DNA of 55,204 nt from Actinomycetota bacterium (lineage in GTDB: Bacteria; Actinomycetota; Actinomycetes; Nanopelagicales; Nanopelagicaceae), in NCBI GenBank assembly GCA_026392825.1, contig JAPLBF010000018.1, positions 11,237-66,440 on the forward strand, read 5' to 3'. A program made the translations under genes and the position numbers. Positions 1 to 9,125 of the stretch are shown one piece after another; the stretch's first letter is position 1, and each line of letters begins with the position of its first letter. The notes beneath the pieces are model-generated. The model did no database searches. It was not told the DNA's origin and saw nothing but the letters and a program-made list of their open reading frames with translations.

Positions 1-249
1 ACCAAAGGAGATTCCATCTACATCAAATGTTGAGTCACATCCAATAATGATTGCTGGAAAATCGATCTGCTCACGCACCGTGTGCGCTTTCGTCACCGCC
101 AAAGCAATTACCATATCGGCAGGAGTCATTGCATTGAAAAAATCAGTCTCCTCATCTACATGGCTTGCTTTTACCAACGGGGATAAACCTGCACCTTCGA
201 GCAATCGAAGGCGTGAAGTTGATTGTGAAGCTAGAACAATTCGCGGCAT
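1..249 (-). CDS. maf: Maf family nucleotide pyrophosphatase, N-terminal part (cut by window edge)
   Basis: The reverse strand gives 83 codons starting MPRIVLASQSTSRLRLLEGA, the classic Maf N-terminus (LASxSxxRxxLL), followed by an E-E-T-D-like segment and a C-D-S-T-F-D segment near residue 70. Maf proteins hydrolyse non-canonical or excess nucleoside triphosphates and were first linked to septum formation. The ATG overlaps the accE stop (TAATG), so the gene is the third cistron of accD-accE-maf and is probably translationally coupled. The C-terminal half lies outside the window. The same order is known in mycobacteria. Confidence 0.9.
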   Translation of the reverse strand, partial: MPRIVLASQSTSRLRLLEGAGLSPLVKASHVDEETDFFNAMTPADMVIALAVTKAHTVREQIDFPAIIIGCDSTFDVDGISFG

Positions 250-434
250 TAGTTGGTTTTTCTCCGTACGCCAAATGTAATTTGATGGGGCAGGGGTTGG
301 CGTAGCTGCGGTAAACCAAAAACGCTGCGTTTAATTACTGGAGTGAGGTCCTGTATCTCGTGGCTATTTAACGCTGCCTTAATTGCCAATAGTTCTTCTT
401 CGCTTGGATTTCCAGATGTAACAGTAAATTTCAT
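249..434 (-). CDS. accE: Acyl-CoA carboxylase epsilon subunit
   Basis: A 61-residue protein. It begins [20 protein letters not shown], matching the short actinobacterial epsilon subunits (V-x-x-G-x-P-(S/T)-x-E-E-x-A-A-L), which bridge the alpha and beta subunits of acyl-CoA carboxylase and raise activity. The tail is basic. Its start overlaps the stop of the beta gene (TAATG) and its stop overlaps the maf start, so it is the middle cistron of a tightly coupled operon. The short length is normal for the family. Position next to the beta subunit is the strongest support. Confidence 0.85.
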   Translation of the reverse strand: MKFTVTSGNPSEEELLAIKAALNSHEIQDLTPVIKRSVFGLPQLRQPLPHQITFGVRRKTN

Positions 435-2005
435 TACAGTGGAATATTTCCGTGCTTACGCGCAGGCAATGTGTCGCGCTTGGTCTTTAAAGTGCGGAAT
501 GCTTTGGTTATGTAGGCACGTGATTGATGTGGCTCAATAACACTGTCGATCGTGCCACGTTCTGCCGCTGCGTATGGATTAGATAAAGTCTCGGTGTATT
601 CGGCAACTAACTCTGCGCGCGCTTGATCGGGGTTTTTAGCTTCGGCGATTTCCTTGCGGTAAAGAATATTTACCGCACCTTGTGCTCCCATTACTGCAAT
701 TTCAGCACTTGGCCAGGCAAAGTTAATATCACTTCCCAAATATTTTGATCCCATAACAATAAATGCTCCGCCATAAGCTTTACGCGTAATCAGCGTAACG
801 AGTGGCACAGATGCTTCGGCGTAGGCGTAAAGTAATTTAGCGCCACGGCGGATTATGCCGTTCCATTCCTGTTCTGTACCCGGCAAGAAGCCAGGTACAT
901 CCACCAAAGTCAGAATTGGAATATTGAAAGCATCGCAGAAACGCAGAAAGCGAGCGGCTTTCTCGCTGGAGTTAATATCTAAAGTACCGGCCAGCTGGGA
1001 CGGTTGATTTGCAATAATTCCGATTGATTCACCTTCAATGCGCGCAAAACCAACAATAATATTTGGCGCATATAAAGCGTGCACTTCTAGAAATTCACCC
1101 TCATCAACCAGGGTGGTAATCAAAGTTTTCATGTCATACGGCTGGTTAGGACTATCTGGGATTAACTCATTCAGAGCGGTGTCTGCAGCGCTCTCATCCA
1201 AATTCTGCGTTGGTGGAAGATGTGGTGAGCCGTCCATATTATTTGAGGGGAGATAAGAAAGTAACGCCTTTACGTAATCAATTGCATCTGCTTCGCTATC
1301 AGCCAAGTAGTGTGCATTTCCAGAGCGAGTATTGTGAGTAAGCGCTCCACCTAATTCTTCCATTCCAACATCTTCGCCAGTAACTGTCTTGATCACATCT
1401 GGTCCAGTAATAAACATGTGTGATGTTTCATTAACCATCACCGTAAAATCGGTAAGCGCAGGTGAATACGCTGAACCTCCTGCGCACGGACCGAGGATCA
1501 GAGATATCTGCGGAATTACACCTGATGAGCGAGTGTTAAGTCGGAAAATTTTGCCGTAACCATTTAGCGATGCAACGCCTTCTTGAATACGAGCTCCACC
1601 TGAATCATTTATTCCAATTAATGGAATTCCGCTCTTGAGCGCAAATTCGGCGATCTTTACAATCTTTTCAGCGTGAACTTCTCCAAGACTTCCACCCATA
1701 ACTGTGAAATCTTGAGAGTAGAGCGCAATCGGACGTCCATCCACGGTGGCGGTACCAATTACTACTCCGTCACCGTAGGGACGACTCTTTTCCATCCCGA
1801 ACTGTGTCGAACGATGGCGAGCGAACTCATCAATTTCAGTAAATGAGTCGGCATCTACCAACAGGTCGATTCGTTCGCGTGCGGTCAATTTACCTTTGGC
1901 ATGTTGCTTCTCTACCGCGCGGGCGGAACCACCGTGAATTGCCTCTTCAACACGAAGACGAAGATCCTCAATTTTTCCTGAAGTTGTATGCAGATCTGGG
2001 TTCAT
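434..2005 (-). CDS. accD: Acyl-CoA (propionyl/acetyl) carboxylase beta subunit
   Basis: A 523-residue carboxyltransferase subunit. It transfers CO2 from biotin to acetyl- or propionyl-CoA, feeding fatty-acid synthesis or methylmalonyl-CoA. The family pattern is clear: an N-terminal [10 protein letters not shown] segment, the oxyanion-hole G-G-A-R-I-Q-E-G motif, [11 protein letters not shown], and C-terminal G-A-K-L-L-Y-A-Y and R-K-A-Y-G-G-A. The full family length is present. It resembles AccD5/PccB; substrate preference cannot be read from sequence. The biotin ligase gene is divergent across an 18-nt gap, which fits a shared role because the alpha subunit partner needs biotin. Confidence 0.95.
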   Translation of the reverse strand: MNPDLHTTSGKIEDLRLRVEEAIHGGSARAVEKQHAKGKLTARERIDLLVDADSFTEIDEFARHRSTQFGMEKSRPYGDGVVIGTATVDGRPIALYSQDFTVMGGSLGEVHAEKIVKIAEFALKSGIPLIGINDSGGARIQEGVASLNGYGKIFRLNTRSSGVIPQISLILGPCAGGSAYSPALTDFTVMVNETSHMFITGPDVIKTVTGEDVGMEELGGALTHNTRSGNAHYLADSEADAIDYVKALLSYLPSNNMDGSPHLPPTQNLDESAADTALNELIPDSPNQPYDMKTLITTLVDEGEFLEVHALYAPNIIVGFARIEGESIGIIANQPSQLAGTLDINSSEKAARFLRFCDAFNIPILTLVDVPGFLPGTEQEWNGIIRRGAKLLYAYAEASVPLVTLITRKAYGGAFIVMGSKYLGSDINFAWPSAEIAVMGAQGAVNILYRKEIAEAKNPDQARAELVAEYTETLSNPYAAAERGTIDSVIEPHQSRAYITKAFRTLKTKRDTLPARKHGNIPL

Positions 2006-2023
2006 GGCTCTACGGTACTAGGC
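2006..2023. promoter_or_regulatory. Overlapping face-to-face -10 elements for accD and birA
   Basis: The 18-nt gap between the divergent starts holds TACGGT (2011-2016) on the plus strand, 7 nt before the birA GTG, and TACCGT on the minus strand (complement of 2012-2017), 6 nt before the accD ATG. The two -10 hexamers share five base pairs. Both spacings suit leaderless transcripts. Any -35 contacts would lie inside the opposite coding region. Confidence 0.55.
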
Positions 2024-2788
2024 GTGGGTACATCAGCGCCAAGAGCGCCACTAGATACTGCGGCAATCGCATCTCTGACTTCGCAATACTGGCGAGTAAG
2101 CGTGGCTGATCTCACTACATCTACTCAAGTAGATCTCGCGGAGTTGGTGAAATCAAATTCAGCGAAAACTGGCGACGTTATTGCTACAAATTTTCAATCG
2201 GCAGGACGCGGCAGGTTAGATCGCACTTTTGAAGCAGCACCAGGTAGCGCGCTCTTATTTTCTTTTTTCATAAAGCCAAAACGAGCGCGCAGCGATTGGG
2301 GATTCATTACGCATCTTGCGGCGCTGAGTATGCAGGAAGTTATCTCACAAGATAATCCATTACAAGTGAAGCTCAAGTGGCCAAATGATATTTTAATTGA
2401 AGAGAAGAAAGTCGCCGGCTTATTGGCACAAGCCACAGATGATGGAGTAATTATCGGGATTGGAGTTAATGTCGCCATGACCGATGAAGAACTACCAGTG
2501 GATACCGCGACTTCATTAGCAATTACAGGTTCCAATAAATTAGATCGTAATTTAATACTTGGAGAGTTTTTAAATCGCTTCGAAGTTAATTTCAATGCCT
2601 GGGAAAGCGGTATAGATTTTCTTGATAAGTACAGCGCAGTCTGTGCAACCCTTGGGCGCCAAGTGCAGGTCGAGGTGAGCGGGCGGAAAAATCGCGCTGG
2701 AAAGGCGCTGACTATAAATCGAATTGGCGCTCTGATGCTCGATGATGGCTTTGAAGTTAACGTGGGAGATGTAGTTCATCTACGATAG
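2024..2788 (+). CDS. birA: Biotin--[acetyl-CoA-carboxylase] ligase
   Basis: A 254-residue class I (no DNA-binding domain) biotin protein ligase that attaches biotin to the carboxylase carrier domain through biotinyl-AMP. Visible signatures are S-A-G-R-G-R-L-D-R (the GRGRxGR-like biotinyl-AMP loop), K-W-P-N-D-I-L, K-V-A-G-L-L and G-I-G-V-N-V. A C-terminal beta-barrel domain follows. I chose the GTG at 2024 because an upstream ATG at 1988 would run into the divergent carboxylase gene, and TACGGT lies 7 nt before this GTG. purK begins 4 nt after the stop. Confidence 0.9.
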   Translation: MGTSAPRAPLDTAAIASLTSQYWRVSVADLTTSTQVDLAELVKSNSAKTGDVIATNFQSAGRGRLDRTFEAAPGSALLFSFFIKPKRARSDWGFITHLAALSMQEVISQDNPLQVKLKWPNDILIEEKKVAGLLAQATDDGVIIGIGVNVAMTDEELPVDTATSLAITGSNKLDRNLILGEFLNRFEVNFNAWESGIDFLDKYSAVCATLGRQVQVEVSGRKNRAGKALTINRIGALMLDDGFEVNVGDVVHLR

Positions 2789-2792
2789 CGAG

Positions 2793-3905
2793 GTGAATAA
2801 GCGCTTTCCAACCGTCGGAATAATCGGCGCTGGGCAATTAGCACGGATGACTGTCGCTCCTGCGACGGCGCTGGGTGTCAATCTTTTGCTATTTGCACAA
2901 GATGAGCAAGATAGTGCAGCACAGATTGCACCTCATGTTGTTGGAGATTACCGCGATCTTTCACAGTTGTTGGAATTTGCAAAGAAGTGCGATCTCGTAA
3001 CTTTTGAACATGAACTAGTACCGCTGCCTGTGATTAAAGGGTTGGAAGCTGCCGGCGTAAAGGTATTTCCTACCTCACAATCTTTTCAGTACTCACAAGA
3101 TAAAGCGCTTATGCGCGAAAAGTTATCTAGATACCAAGCTCCTAAATGGCGCGTCATCTCGGATGAAGGCCAAGCGCTTGAATTTCCATTAATAGCCAAG
3201 CGAATCTCTGGTGGATATGACGGACGGGGCGTCTGGAAGATAAGTAATTTAGATGACCTCGGAGAATTGCTAATTGAACATCCCCAGCTTTTGATCGAAG
3301 AGCTAATTGATTTTGATAGTGAGATTGCAGTGATGGTCGCCCGATCCGAACACGGTCAGGCAACTTCTTGGGCACCGACACAGACGGTTCAGTCAGATGG
3401 AATTTGTACTTTAACAATCACTCCCGCACAGGTGATTTCATCATCAGTTGCAGAACAAGCCCAGCACTTAGCGCTATCAATTGCAGAAGAGATCTCACTA
3501 GTTGGAGTCATGGCAGTTGAAATGTTTGTTAAGGGTGATCAACTTTATATAAATGAGTTAGCGATGCGCCCCCATAATTCTGGACATTGGACAATTGAAG
3601 GTTCCCGAACCAGCCAATTCGAACAACATTTGCGAGCGATTTTAGATCTACCTCTTGGAGATCCTTCTATGACTGCGCCTTTTGCCGTTATGGGAAATAT
3701 CTTGGGCGGAGAAAAATCAGATATGTATCGGCCATATCTGCACCTGATGGCCCGCAATCCCGAGTTAAAGTTTCATCAATATAAGAAAGAAGTACGGAAT
3801 GGGCGCAAAAGTGGCCATGTCACCGTGATTGGTAAAAACCTTCTAGAATTGACTGAGATAGCCGAACACGCACGCGACTATATGAGCGGAGAGATTGATG
3901 AGTGA
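2793..3905 (+). CDS. purK: 5-(carboxyamino)imidazole ribonucleotide synthase
   Basis: A 370-residue ATP-grasp enzyme. It makes N5-CAIR from AIR, ATP and bicarbonate in purine synthesis. The N-terminus has the dinucleotide-like [13 protein letters not shown] motif typical of PurK. ATP-grasp features follow ([32 protein letters not shown]). Length is normal. The start is GTG at 2793, 4 nt after birA. The end overlaps purE by 8 nt, so PurK and PurE are made together and act in sequence. Confidence 0.95.
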   Translation: MNKRFPTVGIIGAGQLARMTVAPATALGVNLLLFAQDEQDSAAQIAPHVVGDYRDLSQLLEFAKKCDLVTFEHELVPLPVIKGLEAAGVKVFPTSQSFQYSQDKALMREKLSRYQAPKWRVISDEGQALEFPLIAKRISGGYDGRGVWKISNLDDLGELLIEHPQLLIEELIDFDSEIAVMVARSEHGQATSWAPTQTVQSDGICTLTITPAQVISSSVAEQAQHLALSIAEEISLVGVMAVEMFVKGDQLYINELAMRPHNSGHWTIEGSRTSQFEQHLRAILDLPLGDPSMTAPFAVMGNILGGEKSDMYRPYLHLMARNPELKFHQYKKEVRNGRKSGHVTVIGKNLLELTEIAEHARDYMSGEIDE

Positions 3906-4404
3906 TGTAGCAATCATCATGGGATCGGATTCTGATTGGCCAGTAATGGAAGAAGCCGCAAAAGTTCTCGACTCATTTGGAATTACTTACACTGCTGAAG
4001 TCTTATCTGCTCACCGCATGCCACTTGAGATGGTTGCATTTTCACAAGAAGCAAAAGCAAAAGGGTTTAAGGTAATAATTGCGGGGGCTGGCGGCGCTGC
4101 ACATCTGCCCGGAATGGTTGCTTCTCTCACCACCTTGCCAGTAATTGGGGTTCCAGTTGCGCTAAAAAATCTTGATGGGATGGATTCTCTCCTCTCAATT
4201 GTTCAGATGCCAGCCGGAATTCCCGTAGCAACTGTCGGAGTAGGTAACGCTAAAAATGCTGGAATCTTGGCGGCACGAATTCTTGGAGTGTCAGATAGTG
4301 CAATTTCAGCGAAAGTTAGCGATGCGCTAATTGCAATTAATACTGAAGCAAAGGAAAAGGGCGCTAATTTAAGCGCCCGTCGTAACCAAAAAACTGGATT
4401 TTAA
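3898..4404 (+). CDS. purE: N5-carboxyaminoimidazole ribonucleotide mutase
   Basis: A 168-residue class I PurE that converts N5-CAIR to CAIR. The N-terminus carries the [12 protein letters not shown] signature, with S-A-H-R-M-P around residue 42 (active-site His) and [11 protein letters not shown] around 70. The ATG at 3898 is preferred over a TTG one codon upstream; it overlaps the end of purK by 8 nt. Its stop lies 4 nt from the end of the convergent UDP-glucose dehydrogenase gene, leaving no room for a terminator. Confidence 0.95.
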   Translation: MSDVAIIMGSDSDWPVMEEAAKVLDSFGITYTAEVLSAHRMPLEMVAFSQEAKAKGFKVIIAGAGGAAHLPGMVASLTTLPVIGVPVALKNLDGMDSLLSIVQMPAGIPVATVGVGNAKNAGILAARILGVSDSAISAKVSDALIAINTEAKEKGANLSARRNQKTGF

Positions 4405-4408
4405 TTCG

Positions 4409-5713
4409 CTAATCAGTACGGCCAAGCGCGTGTACGCGCCAACCAGCGGCGCGCCACTTCTCTCGATCGAGCGCATTGCGACCATCTATTAAGAATTTAG
4501 ATTTAACTAACTGACCAATCACCGAAGGATCAAGCTCGCGGTATTCCTTCCATTCAGTTAAATGGAGAATGGCATCGGCACCCTTTACGCAATCTGTAAC
4601 TCTCTCGGCATAATCCAAATGAGGGAATCGTTTACGTGCCGGTTCAATTCCTTTTGGATCGTGAACCACAATTGTTGCGCCAGCAGCCTGAAGCTGGGCG
4701 GCGATATCCAGTGCGGGGGAGTCGCGCACATCATCGCTATCTGGTTTAAAGGTAGCGCCAAGTATTGCAATTTTATACTGCGTTAAATCTTCTGAAAGAT
4801 CGGCGCGAACTACATCTATTACCCGCTGGCGTGCTCTCAAATTAATCGCATCGATTTCACGTAGGAATTCCAGGGCTTGATCAGCGCCAAGTTCTTCGGC
4901 ACGGGCCATAAATGCTCGAATATCTTTCGGTAGGCAGCCACCACCAAAACCAATACCGGCCTGGAGGAATCGACTACCAATGCGCGGATCGTAACCAATA
5001 GCTTTTGCTAATACTGTTACATCACCACCTGCAGCCTCGCAAACTTCAGCCATCGCATTGATAAAAGAAATTTTGGTTGCCAGAAAAGAGTTTGCAGCGA
5101 CTTTAACAAGTTCGGCAGTCGGCAGATCTGCTCGTATCCAAGGTGTACCGAGATCAATAATCGGTTTATAAACTTCTTTCAATAGATCTTCTGCGCGATC
5201 ATTAACAACGCCTACGACCAAACGATTTGGAGTTAAAGTATCTTCGACAGCGAATCCCTCTCGCAAGAATTCCGGATTCCAAGCTAAATCTGCTTGCGGC
5301 GCAGATGTCGCCAGAATCTCACGCAGGGCTTGAGCCGTACCTACGGGAACGGTTGATTTACCTACAACAAGCGCTCCATCCTTTAGATGTGGCGCGATTG
5401 CGGCGATTGCAGATTTTACAAATGTTAAATCGGCAGCCAAACCATCCTTGCTTTGCGGAGTACCCACACAGATAAAGTGAATATCTGCATCGGCAGCGGC
5501 TGAAAAATCGGTGGTAAATCGCAAGCGCCCTGTTTTAATTTCCGTGGCTAATAACTTATCTAGACCTGGTTCGTAAAAGGGAAGTTCCCCGCTAGAAAGT
5601 AGCTCAACTTTGCTCTGATCAGTATCAATTCCGACGACTTCATACCCAAGGGATGACATGCAAGCTGCGTGGGTTGCACCCAGGTAACCGCAACCAATTA
5701 CCGAGAGCTTCAT
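4409..5713 (-). CDS. ugd: UDP-glucose 6-dehydrogenase
   Basis: A 434-residue enzyme of the UDP-glucose/GDP-mannose dehydrogenase family; it oxidises UDP-glucose to UDP-glucuronate with two NAD. It starts MKLSVIGCGYLGATHAACMS (Rossmann G-x-G-x-x-G). The catalytic region G-F-G-G-G-C-L-P-K-D-I lies near residue 255, and the C-terminal domain contains A-I-L-G-A-T-F-K-P-D-S-D-D-V-R-D-S-P. The ATG at 5713 is chosen over an upstream in-frame codon because the Rossmann fold starts there and a TAGACT element sits 8 nt before it. The product probably feeds envelope polysaccharide made by nearby glycosyltransferases. Confidence 0.93.
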   Translation of the reverse strand: MKLSVIGCGYLGATHAACMSSLGYEVVGIDTDQSKVELLSSGELPFYEPGLDKLLATEIKTGRLRFTTDFSAAADADIHFICVGTPQSKDGLAADLTFVKSAIAAIAPHLKDGALVVGKSTVPVGTAQALREILATSAPQADLAWNPEFLREGFAVEDTLTPNRLVVGVVNDRAEDLLKEVYKPIIDLGTPWIRADLPTAELVKVAANSFLATKISFINAMAEVCEAAGGDVTVLAKAIGYDPRIGSRFLQAGIGFGGGCLPKDIRAFMARAEELGADQALEFLREIDAINLRARQRVIDVVRADLSEDLTQYKIAILGATFKPDSDDVRDSPALDIAAQLQAAGATIVVHDPKGIEPARKRFPHLDYAERVTDCVKGADAILHLTEWKEYRELDPSVIGQLVKSKFLIDGRNALDREKWRAAGWRVHALGRTD

Positions 5714-5721
5714 AGTCTTAG

Positions 5722-5727
5722 AGTCTA
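5722..5727 (-). promoter_or_regulatory. -10 element for leaderless ugd
   Basis: TAGACT on the minus strand ends 8 nt before the ugd ATG. It lies in the 23-nt gap after the LCP gene, so ugd may be transcribed separately as well as by read-through. Confidence 0.4.
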
Positions 5728-5736
5728 AGGCAAGTT

Positions 5737-6849
5737 CTATTTGATTTCGCCGCACGGATTTTCAGCCGCAGTGCGAGTCTTGAATTTATCAACAATTACA
5801 GGCTTAGCAGAGGCAGTACTGCTGGCAGATGGCGAAGGCTTTACTTCATCAACCAGCGAGGCATCATTACGAATGCGAGTCCATAAATCCGCACTCAGCG
5901 TTTCATCCCAGACAACAACTGAACCGACCCCATCGACTCGGCCATTGGGATTGGAAAGTGGAACAGTCAGCGTTCGAACATTTCCAGATGAGAGCCCGCG
6001 CATTTGTTTAGCTAGGTTTAATAAATCTTCTTTACTTAAGTTCTCATCCATCTTGATTGTTGAGATTGCTGCATTCATAAAGTTAACAATCTTTATCGGA
6101 TTCAACAGAACGCCAGTGCTCGTTGCTTTATTCAAGACAGAACTCATAAACTCTTGCTGTCTTTGCATGCGACCAATATCTCCACGACCATCAAAATCAC
6201 GAGTGCGCACATATTTCAGCGCTTCAATTCCGTTAAGCGTATGTGTTCCCGCACTTAGAACAAGATGACTTTTTGGGTCATCAATATCTACTTTTGTACA
6301 GACTTCAACTCCACCCAGCGCATTAACAATTCCAGCAAATCCTGCAAAACTAACTTCAATGTAATGATCAATCTTTAAATTGGTTTCGGACTCGATAGTT
6401 TTAATAAGTAAAGGGGCGCCACCAAAGGAAAATGCGGCATTTAATTTATTTTGTCGCGCGGGTATCAGATTTTCGCCACTGGAACTTTTGTGAGCAGGGA
6501 TAGTAACCAGTGAGTCGCGCGGAAATGAAACTAAAAATGCTTTATCTCTATCTTTGCTGATGTGAACAAGCAGCATCGTGTCAGATCGCCCACCAGCTGC
6601 AGTAGCTGTGCTTCCAACCTTCAACTCTTTCAGTTCTTCTTTGGTTAACCCTTCACGCGTGTCTGATCCAACTATCAGATAGTTAAGAGCCTTTGAGATT
6701 TTCTCAGGTCTATCTTCAAGTCCAGCGAAAACACTTATTCGAGCGATTTTTCCGCTGATATGACCAAGTCCAAGCCATGACACAGATGCGAGAACGACAA
6801 CACCCACAGAGAGTGATGTAATAATCCGTATCGCGCGCGTCGATTTCAC
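5737..6849 (-). CDS. LytR-CpsA-Psr (LCP) family cell-wall glycopolymer ligase
   Basis: A 370-residue LCP protein. LCP enzymes move lipid-linked glycopolymers onto peptidoglycan at the outer membrane face. One N-terminal membrane segment (about residues 8-28) is followed by the LCP domain: N-Y-L-I-V-G-S-D-T-R, R-S-D-T-M-L-L-V-H, F-P-R-D-S-L-V and Y-V-R-T-R-D-F-D-G-R-G-D-I-G-R-M-Q-R-Q-Q. The C-terminus is a Ser/Ala/Pro-rich tail. The start is GTG at 6849, with TAGAGT 6 nt upstream. Its neighbours (ugd, GT2, SpoIID) fit an envelope role. Confidence 0.92.
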   Translation of the reverse strand: MKSTRAIRIITSLSVGVVVLASVSWLGLGHISGKIARISVFAGLEDRPEKISKALNYLIVGSDTREGLTKEELKELKVGSTATAAGGRSDTMLLVHISKDRDKAFLVSFPRDSLVTIPAHKSSSGENLIPARQNKLNAAFSFGGAPLLIKTIESETNLKIDHYIEVSFAGFAGIVNALGGVEVCTKVDIDDPKSHLVLSAGTHTLNGIEALKYVRTRDFDGRGDIGRMQRQQEFMSSVLNKATSTGVLLNPIKIVNFMNAAISTIKMDENLSKEDLLNLAKQMRGLSSGNVRTLTVPLSNPNGRVDGVGSVVVWDETLSADLWTRIRNDASLVDEVKPSPSASSTASAKPVIVDKFKTRTAAENPCGEIK

Positions 6850-6855
6850 ATGCGA

Positions 6856-6861
6856 ACTCTA
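6856..6861 (-). promoter_or_regulatory. -10 element for leaderless LCP gene
   Basis: TAGAGT on the minus strand ends 6 nt before the GTG start at 6849, which supports GTG rather than the out-of-frame ATG two bases upstream. Confidence 0.45.
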
Positions 6862-6885
6862 CTTGGGCGATAGCGTGGAGGGGTT

Positions 6886-7869
6886 ATGACGACATCATTG
6901 GGCGAGTTATCTGTCTCACCAGCAATTAGCGTCATCCTTCCAGTCTTAAATGAAGAGCCACATTTAGCTGAATCTGTGGATGCAATCCTTTCTCAGAATT
7001 ACGTAGGTTCTTTCGAGATTATTCTTGCCCTTGGTCCATCACGTGATCAGACCAACGCAATTGCAGAAAAATTAGCTGCGCGCGATAGCCGAATTAAACT
7101 AGTAATGAATCCAACTGGAAAAACGGCAGCAGGCCTAAATATGGCGATCGCAGCATCGCAAAATCCGGTAATTGTCCGAGTAGATGGCCATGCAAAAATC
7201 CCAAATGACTATCTCTCTCTTGCGGTTTCAGTTTTGCGCGAATCCGGTGCAGTTAACGTTGGTGGAGTAATGGCGGCAGAAGGCGTTACAAAATTTGAAA
7301 TTGCAGTCTCTCGTGCGATGCGTAGCCCACTAGGCGTAGGTTCTTCACGTTTTCACACCGGTGGTAAAGCAGGGGAAGTAGATACTGTTTACCTCGGAGC
7401 ATTTCGCAGAGAAGCGATAAACGCTGTTGGTGGATTCGATGAGCGATATACCCGAGCCCAAGATTGGGAGTTAAACCACCGACTTCGCAAAAGTGGTGGC
7501 AAGATTTACTTCGATCCAAGACTTCAAGTTACTTACAGACCGCGACCTAATTTAATTAGACTGGCAAAACAGTATTTTCAATATGGGCGTTGGCGCAGAG
7601 TGGTTTCCAGAAGCCATCCCGGAACTGTGAATTTACGTTACCTAGCCCCACCACTGACGCTCGCAGGAACGCTCACTTCTCTTATTCTTGGTTTATTACT
7701 TCACCCAATCTTCTTCCTGCCTGCAGCTGTTTATGGATTCTTTATCCTTATCTCATCGATTTTGATTGCGAAATCCATCCGCGAATTCTTTTCCCTCCTC
7801 GCAATTATTCCTACGATGCACTTTGCATGGGGTGCAGGTTTCATAACCTCAACAAAAGTGTTGCGCTAA
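6886..7869 (+). CDS. Family 2 glycosyltransferase with C-terminal membrane segments
   Basis: A 327-residue GT2 enzyme. The GT-A domain occupies residues 12-235: I-S-V-I-L-P-V-L-N-E-E near the start, V-R-V-D-G-H-A-K (DxD-like) near residue 104, and G-G-F-D-E-R-Y-T-R-A-Q-D-W-E-L-N near 185. This resembles ExoA-type succinoglycan glycosyltransferases. Two or three hydrophobic segments (about 245-325) anchor it in the membrane. A strong GGAGGGG ribosome site lies 2 nt before the ATG region (6877-6883). The SpoIID-like gene follows after 2 nt. The donor and acceptor sugars cannot be told. Confidence 0.85.
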   Translation: MTTSLGELSVSPAISVILPVLNEEPHLAESVDAILSQNYVGSFEIILALGPSRDQTNAIAEKLAARDSRIKLVMNPTGKTAAGLNMAIAASQNPVIVRVDGHAKIPNDYLSLAVSVLRESGAVNVGGVMAAEGVTKFEIAVSRAMRSPLGVGSSRFHTGGKAGEVDTVYLGAFRREAINAVGGFDERYTRAQDWELNHRLRKSGGKIYFDPRLQVTYRPRPNLIRLAKQYFQYGRWRRVVSRSHPGTVNLRYLAPPLTLAGTLTSLILGLLLHPIFFLPAAVYGFFILISSILIAKSIREFFSLLAIIPTMHFAWGAGFITSTKVLR

Positions 7870-7871
7870 AA

Positions 7872-9122
7872 GTGGTTATTTTTAAGCGGATATCCATGGC
7901 CTTAACAGCCGTGCTCTGCCTTACTTTGCTGCCGTTAACCAATAGCGCTGCTGCGGTACCTACAAATTTTTCATTTACAGGCAGTGGATATGGACATGGC
8001 GTTGGAATGAGCCAGATAGGCGCGAGGGCCAAAGCGCTAGCGGGCGAATCAGCCACTGCTATTTTGACTTACTACTACAGCGGAACAAAAGTCGAAACGG
8101 CAACGGATACGAAGATTCTGCGCGTGAATATTGGCCACTTACTAAAGTCAACCAAAGTAAGAAGTGATTCCAGCGGAGCGAAATTGCAACTCTTTGCCGG
8201 AGCGCTATCTGAGAGCCAAACCGCAGAGGCTATTTTAACGCTACCAAGTAAAACAACACTTAATGTAGATTTATCAAGTACTCATTTAGATATCTCAACA
8301 ACCCGTGGATCGATAATTACACCAATAACAAATGGAAAAGTCTTTACTCTGCGATGGAGTGGTACCCGGCATATGGAGGGAGCGCCAACCGTAATTTCCG
8401 TAACTACAAATTCGGTAGTAAGCAAGTATCGCTACGGGCAAATGCAGTTCAGAGTTGTTAAAGATAAATTATTGGGAAACCGGTTGGAAGTAATCAATTC
8501 TGTCAGGTTACAAGATGAGTATTTGTGGGGGATCGGCGAAGTTCCTTCATCTTGGCCGCTCGCTGCACTGCAGGCGCAGGCAATCGCTTCTAGAACTTAT
8601 GCTCTGGCAAAATCATTAAGCATTAGAAGCGCTTGCAGCTGTCATTTATATGGATCAATCAGCGATCAATCTTTCGTCGGATTTTCTAAAGAGAGCGAAC
8701 CAATTTATGGTCAATTTTGGAAGAGCGCTGTTGACAGCACCATTGGTCAGATAATTACCTATGCAGGATTGCCGATCAATGCATATTTTACTTCCTCGAC
8801 GGGTGGCGCAACCGAAACCTCAGAACATGCTTGGGGCACCGCAACCCCATACACATTGAGCGTTCCAGATAGCGCCAGCGCTGATATTAAGTTAAATCCA
8901 AGATTTGCAACCTGGTCACGGCAAGTTACTCAATCAGTTATTGCGACTGCATTTCTTCTGCCCGATGTCGTTACTCTTGAAGTACTTTCAGTAAACCCAG
9001 TCGGTACTGTCGATCAGATTAAGGCAACATCTTCGACGGGAGCTTCCGCGATACTTACTGGGGAAACCTTCAGGAGCCGAAGCAAATTACCGTCTGCCTG
9101 GTTTTCTATAGTCGCTTCGTAA
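7872..9122 (+). CDS. SpoIID/LytB domain protein, secreted
   Basis: A 416-residue exported protein. SpoIID proteins are lytic transglycosylases acting on peptidoglycan. A signal peptide is visible (basic V-I-F-K-R, hydrophobic A-L-T-A-V-L-C-L-T-L-L-P-L, then N-S-A-A-A). The SpoIID core is around residues 215-290: G-I-G-E-V-P-S-S-W-P, A-L-Q-A-Q-A-I-A-S-R-T-Y-A-L, and later Y-F-T-S-S-T-G-G. The GTG at 7872 gives a basic signal-peptide head and lies 2 nt after the previous stop; the ATG at 7896 is the alternative. It ends 3 nt from the convergent dapD. Confidence 0.85.
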   Translation: MVIFKRISMALTAVLCLTLLPLTNSAAAVPTNFSFTGSGYGHGVGMSQIGARAKALAGESATAILTYYYSGTKVETATDTKILRVNIGHLLKSTKVRSDSSGAKLQLFAGALSESQTAEAILTLPSKTTLNVDLSSTHLDISTTRGSIITPITNGKVFTLRWSGTRHMEGAPTVISVTTNSVVSKYRYGQMQFRVVKDKLLGNRLEVINSVRLQDEYLWGIGEVPSSWPLAALQAQAIASRTYALAKSLSIRSACSCHLYGSISDQSFVGFSKESEPIYGQFWKSAVDSTIGQIITYAGLPINAYFTSSTGGATETSEHAWGTATPYTLSVPDSASADIKLNPRFATWSRQVTQSVIATAFLLPDVVTLEVLSVNPVGTVDQIKATSSTGASAILTGETFRSRSKLPSAWFSIVAS

Positions 9123-9125
9123 TTG

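Noticed and set aside
5741-6268. 175-codon open frame on the plus strand
   Set aside because: Antisense to the LCP gene, which has clear family motifs; low-complexity Ser/Arg-rich translation and no start signal.
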